A DNA stretch of 64,000 nucleotides from Alphaproteobacteria bacterium (GTDB taxonomy: Bacteria > Pseudomonadota > Alphaproteobacteria > Micropepsales > Micropepsaceae). The position numbers were made by a program, and so were the translations under genes. The stretch spans positions 1-64,000 of the forward strand of contig JAGWNK010000014.1 of the NCBI GenBank assembly GCA_028871345.1, read 5' to 3'. The notes under the pieces were generated by a model. The model was not told where the DNA came from and made no database searches. It saw only the letters and a list, made by a program, of their open reading frames with translations. Positions 57,137 through 64,000 of the stretch are shown here, piece after piece. Every line of letters begins with the position of its first letter. Within the stretch, counting starts at the first letter, position 1.

Positions 57137-57757
57137 TCAAAACCACGCGAGCGCGAGGTGCGGGAAGAAATTTACCAGCACCTCGCGCGCGCTGATCAGC
57201 CCCACGCCGGCGCCGACCAACACGTCGCTCAGGAAATGCGCGGTCAACAGCGCCCGCGTCAGCCCCAGCCACAGCGCGACCGCAAACCACAGCAAGGCGC
57301 CTTGCGGCCACAGCGCGGTCGCGATCACGGCGACACAGAAGATCGTCAGTGCGTGGCCCGAGGGAAACGAATTCCAGTCCAGGCTGAAGCCGAACGGGAT
57401 GAATCCGTAGAGGTTCATTTCCAGTTCGTCGCGCGGCCGCCGCCGTCCGAGAACGAGCTTGGTGCCGTGCAGCAGGGCGCTGCCGAGTCCGAGACTGATG
57501 ATGAACGCCAGCGCGCACTGGAACGCCAGCCGCACAACGCCGGGCGCGCCGCCATGCTGCAGCCACAGCCAGGTGAGCGCGTAGACCGCCAGCGCTGCCG
57601 CCAGCCAGTGTGCCGCCTTGGCGAAGTGGGTCGTGGCGCTCAGGAAGGCATGAAAGCGCGATCCGACGTGATCGTAGATGAAATGCACGGCGCGGCGGTC
57701 GATGGCCACGCACGCAATGCCGAGGATGATGAGACCGAGGCCCGCCCAAAGCAGCAT
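57137..57757 (-). CDS. PAP2-family membrane phosphatase
   Basis: A 206-residue protein with about six membrane helices and the three PAP2 motifs: KLVLGRRRP, PSGHALT and R-x4-AHFLSDVLVG. It dephosphorylates a lipid phosphate such as undecaprenyl pyrophosphate or phosphatidic acid on the outer face of the membrane. The start is ATG 57757; a TTG at 57787 would add ten polar residues. Confidence 0.88.
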   Translation of the reverse strand: MLLWAGLGLIILGIACVAIDRRAVHFIYDHVGSRFHAFLSATTHFAKAAHWLAAALAVYALTWLWLQHGGAPGVVRLAFQCALAFIISLGLGSALLHGTKLVLGRRRPRDELEMNLYGFIPFGFSLDWNSFPSGHALTIFCVAVIATALWPQGALLWFAVALWLGLTRALLTAHFLSDVLVGAGVGLISAREVLVNFFPHLALAWF

Positions 57758-57813
57758 AGCGACTGCTTGCCGCGGCTCGCCCCCCAAGTCAAATCCGCCG
57801 GTCGTCGCGTGGT

Positions 57814-58974
57814 TCAGGCCGCAACGCGGTGGTTGGCGTTCATCGGGAAGGCGACCGTCACTTCCGTGCCCACGCCTTCCTCGCTGTCGATCTGCAGCCG
57901 GCCGCCATGCTTCTCCATCAGGGCGCGGACCAGGGCCAGGCCGAGGCCGGAACCGGACTTCGCCAGCATGGGATCGCCGTTGACCTGCTCGAAGGGATTG
58001 CCGAGTCGCGGCAGATCTTCGGCAGGGATGCCGATTCCAGTGTCGCGCACCGTGATGGTCGCGAAACCATCGGCGGTGCGCACACTGACGCCGACGTGAC
58101 CTCCGGCCGGCGTGAACTTGATCGCATTGGTGAGAAGGTTGAGTAGGACCTGCTTGACCGCCCGCTTGTCGGCGACCGGAAAGAGTTGCTGCTTGGGCGC
58201 CGACACCGTCAGTTCGAGCCCGTTGTTCTCGGCCCGGTCGCGCATCATACGGACGCAGTCCTCGACCGTACCGCTGAGGTCGACGTTTTCCAGGTTGAGT
58301 TCGAGCTTGCCGGCCTCGATCCTGGCCATGTCGAGCATGTCCGAGATGAGATCCAGCAGCAGCTGGCCGGAATCGTAGATGAGCGTGGCGTATTCCTCGT
58401 AGCGCTCGTTGCCGAGAGGGCCGAAGGTGCGCTGGCGCATCAGGTCGGTGAAGCCGATCACGGCATTGAGCGGAGTGCGCAGCTCGTGGCTCATGTTGGC
58501 GAGGAACCGGGACTTCGCCTTGTTCGCGGACTCGGCGCGTTCCTGCGCCGCTTTGATCGCCAGTTCGTGCGTCAACCGTTCCGTGACGTCGTGCGACACG
58601 CTCAGGACGTTGGTCAGCGCACCGGTCTTGGCGTCATAGACGCCGCGGGTGGTGGTCTCGACCCACACGTAGTGGCCCTCGCCATGGCGGAAGCGGAACG
58701 TCGCCGTCAGCGTCTGGCCGGGAAGGGGCACGGCCCGGATGGAATAAGCTGGATCCAGGTCATCCGGATGCACACGCTCGATGAACCGGTCGCCTTCGAT
58801 GTCCGCGGCTGTCAGCTTGAGGATACGTCCCAGCGAGGCGGAGGTGTAGAAGACGGCGCCGTCAGCTTCCCGCAAAACAAGAATATCGGACGCTTCTTCG
58901 GCCATGAGACGATAGGCCAGATAAGCCTTGTCACGGTTTTCGTCGATTGCTACTGGGACGCCTTCTGAAGCCAT
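57814..58974 (-). CDS. PAS-domain sensor histidine kinase
   Basis: A 386-residue soluble kinase. The PAS/PAC sensor covers about 22-135 (ILVLREADGAVFYTSASLGRILKL, VSHDVTERLTHEL), then the dimerisation domain with FLANMSHELRTPLNAVIGF (phospho-acceptor His163), then the ATPase domain with NLLTNAIKFTPAGG, DTGIGIPAEDL and SGSGLGLALV. There is no membrane helix and no response regulator next to it, so it is an orphan kinase sensing a cytoplasmic signal. The H-box resembles PleC/DivJ-type kinases of alphaproteobacteria. Confidence 0.92.
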   Translation of the reverse strand: MASEGVPVAIDENRDKAYLAYRLMAEEASDILVLREADGAVFYTSASLGRILKLTAADIEGDRFIERVHPDDLDPAYSIRAVPLPGQTLTATFRFRHGEGHYVWVETTTRGVYDAKTGALTNVLSVSHDVTERLTHELAIKAAQERAESANKAKSRFLANMSHELRTPLNAVIGFTDLMRQRTFGPLGNERYEEYATLIYDSGQLLLDLISDMLDMARIEAGKLELNLENVDLSGTVEDCVRMMRDRAENNGLELTVSAPKQQLFPVADKRAVKQVLLNLLTNAIKFTPAGGHVGVSVRTADGFATITVRDTGIGIPAEDLPRLGNPFEQVNGDPMLAKSGSGLGLALVRALMEKHGGRLQIDSEEGVGTEVTVAFPMNANHRVAA

Positions 58975-59167
58975 TTTAGCTACCGCCTGAGGAGCCTTGT
59001 TCTTTGTCTTGGCCTCACCCTAGTCGCATCCTGTTAATCAAGGATTTCAAGCTGCTCTCGCATCCGGCAATGTGTTAAGTGGTTGTAAACGATGCCAGCC
59101 GTCGTCAACGACTTGTTCAGGACCGCCGCAGAGCGCGGCGCCATCCAAATCCAATAGGGGAAGAGCC

Positions 59168-59644
59168 ATGCGCCTGACGTTTCCCGCGGTTCTGATTGCC
59201 GCTTTGATCGTTCCTTGCCTGGCCGCATCCGATCCGCTTGGCGGCAGTGCGAACAGCGCCTATCTCGCGGCCAATGCGAAGAAAGCGGGCGTGGTGTCGA
59301 TGCCTGGAATCCAATACCAGGTGCTCAAGCACGGCAACGGTCCCCAGCCCTCGCGCAGCGATTGCGTGACCGTCAACTACAAGGGTTCGCTGATCAACGG
59401 CAAGGTCTTCGACCAGACGAAACCCGGCCAGTCCGCGACCTTTCGCGCGGGTCTACTGATACCGGGCTGGGTCGAGGCCCTGCAGATGATGCACGTCGGC
59501 GACAAGTGGCGCCTCGTGATCCCGGCAGGATTGGCTTATGGCAGGACCGGTGCGGGCGACGGCGTGATCCCGCCCAACCAGACGCTCATCTTCGAATTGG
59601 AACTGCTCAAGGCCGAACCGGCCGCGCAGATGGGCTGCGGCTGA
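59168..59644 (+). CDS. Periplasmic FKBP-type peptidyl-prolyl isomerase
   Basis: A 158-residue protein with a signal peptide (about 1-19, ending LAA) and one FKBP domain (VTVNYKGSLINGKVFDQT, IPGWVEALQMMHVGDKWRLVIP, LAYG, PPNQTLIFELELL). It speeds proline isomerisation in proteins folding in the periplasm. It lacks the long N-terminal dimerisation domain of FkpA/Mip. GGGGAAGAG precedes ATG 59168. Divergent from the histidine kinase, convergent with purD. Confidence 0.92.
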   Translation: MRLTFPAVLIAALIVPCLAASDPLGGSANSAYLAANAKKAGVVSMPGIQYQVLKHGNGPQPSRSDCVTVNYKGSLINGKVFDQTKPGQSATFRAGLLIPGWVEALQMMHVGDKWRLVIPAGLAYGRTGAGDGVIPPNQTLIFELELLKAEPAAQMGCG

Positions 59645-59648
59645 CGAT

Positions 59649-60923
59649 TCAGCCGCTACGGGCCAGAGCGCGCCAGCCAATGTCGCGCCTGCAGAAACCT
59701 TCGGGCCAGTCGATCGCGTCGACCGCCGCGTAGGCGCGCTGCTGCGCCTGCGCGACGTTCTCGCCCGTTCCCGTCACGCTCAGCACACGGCCGCCGTTGG
59801 CAACGATCCTGCCGTCTCTGCGTGCGGTTCCGGCGTGGAAGATTTGTACACCATCCAGCCGGGACGCCTCGTCGAGGCCGCGGATCTCGCTGCCGCTGGC
59901 GTACATTCCCGGATAGCCCTTGGAAGCCATGACGACAGTGAGCGCCACCTCGTCGGTCCAGCGCAGGTCGACCGCATTCAGCACCTTGTCGCGCGTCGCC
60001 GTGAGCACGGTGAGCAAATCCGATTTCAACCGCAGCATCACTACTTGGCATTCGGGATCGCCGAAGCGGCAGTTGTATTCGATGAGCTTCGGCTCCCCGT
60101 CTTTGATCATCAGCCCAGCAAAGAGGACTCCCATATAGGGCGTTCCGCGACGGGCCATGGCGGCCACCGTCGGCTTGAGGATGCGCTCGACAACCTTCGC
60201 GACCACTGTGTCCGTCAGGACGGGGGCGGGGCTGTAGGCTCCCATGCCGCCGGTGTTCGGACCCTTGTCGAAATCGAAGGCCCGTTTGTGATCCTGGGCG
60301 CCCGCGAGCGGCAGGACATGTTCGCCGTCGCTCAGCGCGAAGAAGCTCGCCTCTTCGCCGTCGAGGAATTCCTCGACAACGATCTCCGAGCCGGCCGCGC
60401 CGAAGGCACCGCCAAGCATGGAATCGATCGCTCCGTGCGCGTCGGCTCGCGACTCCGCGATGATCACGCCCTTGCCCGCGGCAAGCCCGTCCGCCTTGAT
60501 CACGACCGGTAGATCCAAGGCGTCTGCAAAGGATTTCGCGGCCCCGGCGTCCCGGAAGCGGGCATAGCGACCCGTCGGAATCCCGTTCTCTGCGCACAGG
60601 TCTTTGACGAAGCCTTTCGATCCTTCGAGCCGGGCGCCCTGCGCGCTCGGACCAAGAGCTTTGATGCCCGCCGCTTCCAGGCGGTCGGCGAGACCTGCCA
60701 CCAGGGGCGCCTCGGGTCCGACCACCACGAAATCGATCTTCTTCGACTTGGCGAAGGCGATCAGCCCATCGCTGTCGGAAGCGGCAATCGGAACGCATTC
60801 GGCGACCGCTTCGATGCCCGGATTTCCCGGCGCGCAATACAGCTTGGTCAAGATCGGGCTGGCGGACAGGGACCAAGCCAGCGCGTGTTCGCGGCCGCCG
60901 GACCCGACCAGAAGGACGTTCAT
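59649..60923 (-). CDS. purD: Phosphoribosylamine-glycine ligase (GARS)
   Basis: A 424-residue ATP-grasp enzyme of purine synthesis. The N-terminus is [19 protein letters not shown], with [19 protein letters not shown], the ATP-grasp stretch [38 protein letters not shown] and [15 protein letters not shown]. It is of full length. GGAGGAA lies just before ATG 60923. It is divergent to xseA, with 92 bases holding both promoters. Confidence 0.97.
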   Translation of the reverse strand: MNVLLVGSGGREHALAWSLSASPILTKLYCAPGNPGIEAVAECVPIAASDSDGLIAFAKSKKIDFVVVGPEAPLVAGLADRLEAAGIKALGPSAQGARLEGSKGFVKDLCAENGIPTGRYARFRDAGAAKSFADALDLPVVIKADGLAAGKGVIIAESRADAHGAIDSMLGGAFGAAGSEIVVEEFLDGEEASFFALSDGEHVLPLAGAQDHKRAFDFDKGPNTGGMGAYSPAPVLTDTVVAKVVERILKPTVAAMARRGTPYMGVLFAGLMIKDGEPKLIEYNCRFGDPECQVVMLRLKSDLLTVLTATRDKVLNAVDLRWTDEVALTVVMASKGYPGMYASGSEIRGLDEASRLDGVQIFHAGTARRDGRIVANGGRVLSVTGTGENVAQAQQRAYAAVDAIDWPEGFCRRDIGWRALARSG

Positions 60924-61015
60924 GGCTTCCTCCGCTGGTACTTCCCACCCTTTAGCCAACGGCGCCGCGAGGGGGAACTGGTTTTACCGTTTTCGTCCTA
61001 TATCATCTGTGAGTC

Positions 61016-62431
61016 ATGTCCGAAGCCGCCCGCCCGAACCTGCCTGAATTCAGCGTCACGGAGCTCTCCGCGGCGTTGAAGCGCACGGTCGAAGATGCAT
61101 TCCCGTTCGTGCGGGTCCGCGGCGAGATCAGCGGCCTGAAATTTCATTCTTCCGGGCACGTTTATTTCGATCTCAAGGACGAGAAGTCGGTCCTCAATGC
61201 CATTATCTGGAAAGGCACAGTCCGCGGATTGAAGGTGCGCCCGGAATCGGGCCTCGAAGTTGTCTGCACCGGCCGTGTCTCGACCTATGGCGGGTCCTCG
61301 CGCTACCAGCTCGTCGTCGAGCAGGTGGAGCTGGCGGGACTGGGCGCCCTCATGGCGATGCTGGAGGAGCGCAAGAGGAAGCTGGCTGCAGAAGGCCTAT
61401 TCGATACCAACCGCAAGAAAGCCCTACCATTCCTGCCCGAGGTGATCGGCGTCGTGACGTCCCCCACGGGTGCCGTGATCCGGGACATCATGCACCGTCT
61501 CGACGACCGCTTCCCGCGGCGTGTTCTGCTTTGGCCGGTGACGGTGCAGGGCGAAAAGGCCGCTGCCGAGATCGTTATCGCCATCCGCGGCTTTGCGGCG
61601 TTTCCTGTCGCTGGGTTGCCGCGTCCGGACGTGCTGATCGTGGCACGTGGAGGCGGCTCGCTCGAAGATTTGATGCCCTTCAACGACGAGGCTGTCGTGC
61701 GCGCGGTGGCTGCCTGTCCGATCCCCGTGATTTCGGCCGTCGGGCACGAGACCGACACGACGCTAATCGACTTTGCCGCAGATCGCCGGGCCCCCACGCC
61801 GACCGCCGCCGCCGAAATGGCAGTGCCGGTCCGCACCGAACTTGTCGCCCAGACGCTCGATTTCGAACGGCGCATGGTGCGCTGCTTCGGCCGGAGTATG
61901 GAGGATCGCCACCAATCGCTGCGTCAATTGGCGCGAATTCTGCCGCGCGCCGATCAACTGTTCGCGCAGCCGCGCCAGCGGCTCGATGCGGCGGCCGAAC
62001 GGCTGGGACACGGTTTACGGCGCAATCTCGAGGCTCATCGTCGTGCCTTCATCGGCATCGCAGCCCAGTTGCGGCCTTCGGGTCTCAAGAACCGGCTTTC
62101 GGCCTGCCTTGAGCGGGCGAAGGCCCTGGCGCTGCGCCTGGAACGCTGTTACGGCGCTCGCCTCAACGAGGCGCGCGGCGAGCTGGAAGGCCTGTTGCGC
62201 GTATTGGACAGTGTCAGCCACCAGGCCGTTTTGGCCCGCGGCTTTGCCGTGGTCCGCGGCGCAGACGGCAGGCTGCGCCGCAACGCCGCTGCGGTCGTCC
62301 ACGGTGAAGCGCTGCTGTTGACGTTTACGGATGGTTCAGTTCCCGCCTTGGCGGTCGACGGCAGCCATCCGCCCGCGCCAAAGTCCAGATCATCGGGCAG
62401 AAAGACAGGTAACCAGGGTGATTTGTTTTGA
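61016..62431 (+). CDS. xseA: Exodeoxyribonuclease VII large subunit
   Basis: A 471-residue XseA: OB-fold at about 10-105 (FPFVRVRGEISGLKFHSSGH), the catalytic domain (GVVTSPTGAVIRDIMHRL, ARGGGSLEDLMPFNDE, SAVGHETDTTLIDFAADRRAPTP split across the active site), then a long coiled coil that binds XseB. Its small subunit is encoded 30 kb away at 30676. It is followed by DUF2093 and an M23 peptidase, as in many alphaproteobacteria. Confidence 0.96.
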   Translation: MSEAARPNLPEFSVTELSAALKRTVEDAFPFVRVRGEISGLKFHSSGHVYFDLKDEKSVLNAIIWKGTVRGLKVRPESGLEVVCTGRVSTYGGSSRYQLVVEQVELAGLGALMAMLEERKRKLAAEGLFDTNRKKALPFLPEVIGVVTSPTGAVIRDIMHRLDDRFPRRVLLWPVTVQGEKAAAEIVIAIRGFAAFPVAGLPRPDVLIVARGGGSLEDLMPFNDEAVVRAVAACPIPVISAVGHETDTTLIDFAADRRAPTPTAAAEMAVPVRTELVAQTLDFERRMVRCFGRSMEDRHQSLRQLARILPRADQLFAQPRQRLDAAAERLGHGLRRNLEAHRRAFIGIAAQLRPSGLKNRLSACLERAKALALRLERCYGARLNEARGELEGLLRVLDSVSHQAVLARGFAVVRGADGRLRRNAAAVVHGEALLLTFTDGSVPALAVDGSHPPAPKSRSSGRKTGNQGDLF

Positions 62432-62481
62432 TGACGCGGCGGGCTGGGTTGTTTAAATAGGAGCCTTCAAGGCGCGCCGGC

Positions 62482-62709
62482 ATGAACAAGATGGAACGCG
62501 ATCTGAGGCCCGACGGCCTCGCCGAACTGGAGTATCTCGACGGGGAGTACCGCGTCGTGAAATCCGGCTCATACGTCATTTGCTCCGTGAGCGGCGTGCA
62601 CATTCCGCTGGAGTCGCTCCGCTACTGGAGCGTTGATCTGCAGGAGGCCTATGCCACGCCGGCAGAGGCCCTGCAGCGTTTCAGGGAAACCGGAAAGACG
62701 CCCCGATGA
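62482..62709 (+). CDS. DUF2093 family protein
   Basis: A 75-residue protein with the DUF2093 pattern AELEYLDGEYRVVKSGSYVICSVSGVHIPLESLRYWS cut here into its beta-rich core and the C-terminal helix YATPAEALQRF. It is small, soluble and restricted mainly to alphaproteobacteria, with no known function. Its constant place after xseA and the four-base overlap with the next gene suggest a shared transcript. Confidence 0.88.
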   Translation: MNKMERDLRPDGLAELEYLDGEYRVVKSGSYVICSVSGVHIPLESLRYWSVDLQEAYATPAEALQRFRETGKTPR

Positions 62710-63542
62710 TGGCGCGGCGTGCGTTGCTGGCCGGGGGTGCGGCAGCGGCCTTGTTGCCCCGCCGGTCGTGGGCCGCGGGTCTCTCCATGTCGCTGGCTGC
62801 AGCGGCGGTTCAGGGGACCCTGGTGGTCGGTCGGGCAACGACCGGCGCTTCGGTGACCGTCGATGGCAATCCCGTGCTCGTGTCCCCGAAGGGCTTGTTC
62901 GCATTCGGCATTTCCTATGACCGTGACAACCCCGTGCACGTCGAATGGCGCACCTCCGACGGTACCGTGACGTCACGTGATGTCGACGTGATCGCTCGGC
63001 AATACGAGACTCAGACCCTCACCGGCCTGCCTCAGCAATTCGTTACGCCCACGCCCGAACAAGTCGAACGTATCAAACGCGAGGCGGCGACGATCTACGA
63101 AGCGCGCAAGCGCGAGACCGACGGCGTCGGTTTCTCGGAGCCGTTCGATTGGCCGGTTCCCGGCATCATCAGCAGCGTCTATGGCAGCCGGCGCATCTTG
63201 AACGGCATTCCGTCGGCGCCGCATCTCGGGATCGACATCGCTGCGGCGGAAGGAACGCCGATCAAGGCACCCGCAGACGGGATCGTGGCGATTTCGGACG
63301 ATTACTTCCTCGACGGCGGTTTCACGCTGCTTGATCACGGTCACGGCGTGTCGAGCTGCTATCTGCATCAGAGCAAGCGCATGGCCACGGCGGGCGCCAA
63401 AGTGTCACGCGGCGATGTCCTGGGGCTTGTCGGAAGAACGGGGCGCGCCACGGGCCCCCATGTCCACTGGGGACTGTGCTGGTTTCAGGTCAAGCTCGAC
63501 CCTTCGCGTTCGACGCGCACGCCCGAGCCGGCGCGCGCGTGA
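62706..63542 (+). CDS. M23-family (LytM) peptidase, exported
   Basis: A 278-residue protein. The N-terminus MMARRALLAGGAAAALLPRRSWA is a signal peptide with a twin-arginine-like start. A beta-rich middle domain is followed by the LytM peptidase domain with HLGIDIA (His and Asp ligands) and GPHVHWGL (HxH). It cuts peptidoglycan cross-links or acts in cell-wall remodelling. The start overlaps the DUF2093 stop (ATGA). Its last 58 bases overlap the end of the convergent acyltransferase gene. Confidence 0.92.
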   Translation: MMARRALLAGGAAAALLPRRSWAAGLSMSLAAAAVQGTLVVGRATTGASVTVDGNPVLVSPKGLFAFGISYDRDNPVHVEWRTSDGTVTSRDVDVIARQYETQTLTGLPQQFVTPTPEQVERIKREAATIYEARKRETDGVGFSEPFDWPVPGIISSVYGSRRILNGIPSAPHLGIDIAAAEGTPIKAPADGIVAISDDYFLDGGFTLLDHGHGVSSCYLHQSKRMATAGAKVSRGDVLGLVGRTGRATGPHVHWGLCWFQVKLDPSRSTRTPEPARA

Positions 63543-64000
63543 CGCCGTTTTCCTTCGCCGGGCTTCGACCAGCGGCGGTGAATCCATAGCCATTGCGAGG
63601 GCCGTTCGCGCACCATGGCTTCCATGGTTGCCGTGATCTTTGCCGTCAGATCGAGAACGTCGCGCTTTTCGTCGCCGGTGGGCGTGAGTTCGACCGGCGG
63701 GTAGACGCGAACGCGGAAGTGCGCCCCCTTCGTGCGCTCCGCGCAGGCGGGTAGCAGCAGCGAGCCGAGCTTAAGGGCGAACGACGCCGGCGCGGCGGTG
63801 GTCATGGCGTCTCGTCCGAAGAACGGCACCGGCACACCTTGGTACGTCTTCTGGTCGACTAAGAGCAGCACCGGCTTGCCCTGCTTCAGCAGCGTGAAGA
63901 ATCGACGCGTACCCGTCACGCTCTTCGTGATGTGTTCCTGCGGTCCGGCGCTGCCGCGCTGGCGCGAAATCCAGCGGTCGACGAACGGATTGTTGGGTGG
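63485..64000 (-). CDS. LpxL/HtrB-type acyltransferase (5' end outside the window)
   Basis: The C-terminal part of a lipid A biosynthesis lauroyl/myristoyl acyltransferase. The frame is open to the right edge: it reads NNPFVDRWISRQRG, then LKQGKPVLLLVDQKTYQG and VPFFGRDAMTTAAPASFALKL, with PSQWLWIHRRW before the C-terminus. It adds a secondary acyl chain to lipid A in the inner membrane. The active-site HX4D near the N-terminus lies beyond the window. The stop is inside the convergent M23 gene. Confidence 0.88.
   Translation of the reverse strand, partial: PPNNPFVDRWISRQRGSAGPQEHITKSVTGTRRFFTLLKQGKPVLLLVDQKTYQGVPVPFFGRDAMTTAAPASFALKLGSLLLPACAERTKGAHFRVRVYPPVELTPTGDEKRDVLDLTAKITATMEAMVRERPSQWLWIHRRWSKPGEGKRRHARAGSGVRVEREGSSLT

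Overview
The window is a 64 kb, GC-rich, densely packed stretch of bacterial chromosome. It looks alphaproteobacterial. The signs are the xseA/DUF2093/M23-peptidase group, the xseB...dxs-tlyA group, a fused transaldolase/phosphoglucose isomerase, a 410-residue branched-chain E1 alpha, large TonB-dependent receptors without an N-terminal signalling domain, and a PEP-CTERM protein. The order cannot be fixed from sequence alone. I see no tRNA, rRNA, CRISPR array, phage gene, transposase or replication origin. This is mostly ordinary core genome with a few accessory insertions and several families of small palindromic repeats.

Layout. 0.2-6.5 kb: a two-CBS protein and the outer-membrane insertion/translocation pair tamA-tamB. 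6.5-7.8 kb: a low-molecular-weight tyrosine phosphatase overlapping a fructosamine-kinase-family gene, a probable protein-deglycation pair. 7.8-11.3 kb: the branched-chain 2-oxoacid dehydrogenase genes E1 alpha, E1 beta and E2, without E3. 11.5-17.1 kb: a sulfur-uptake unit (OprO/P-type porin, sulfate-binding protein, two permeases, ATPase) behind a 19-bp near-palindrome and next to an Rrf2-family regulator with four clustered cysteines. 17.2-23.7 kb: a sugar-phosphate operon (Tal-Pgi fusion, 6-phosphogluconate dehydrogenase, 6-phosphogluconolactonase, ROK/polyphosphate-glucokinase-like kinase, GT87 membrane glycosyltransferase). 23.9-26.7 kb: a fumarylacetoacetase-family enzyme and SppA.

27.1-34.6 kb is the most unusual part. 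Two very similar TonB-dependent receptor genes lie as an inverted pair either side of xseB. They share a leader motif and the same terminator stem. The second sits where ispA is commonly found, between xseB and dxs. After it the usual run resumes: dxs, tlyA, an RNA m5U methyltransferase, then a legumain-like (C13) peptidase. 39.6-46.6 kb holds SPFH protein, aroC, fabI, a free-standing CHASE3 sensor protein, a DnaJ/CbpA-type co-chaperone, a Sel1-repeat lipoprotein, pdxH and a cation-diffusion-facilitator transporter. 46.7-54.3 kb is more accessory: a PAN-domain protein, mannonate dehydratase, a PEP-CTERM protein apparently starting at CTG, a flavin-dependent tryptophan-halogenase homologue, a HAD hydrolase, a Rap1a/Tai-like secreted protein, a membrane protein and a GFA/CENP-V zinc protein. 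The intergenic palindromic repeats concentrate here. 54.4-64 kb returns to core genes: rluB-type pseudouridine synthase and tadA with overlapping divergent start codons, two glutathione transferases, a PAP2 phosphatase, a PAS histidine kinase, an FKBP isomerase, purD, xseA, DUF2093, an M23 peptidase, and the 3' part of an LpxL-type acyltransferase running off the right edge.

Many starts are not ATG. GTG is used by the E1 alpha, pgl, ppgK-like, tal-pgi and both receptor genes; TTG probably by the RNA methyltransferase and the cation transporter; CTG probably by the PEP-CTERM gene.
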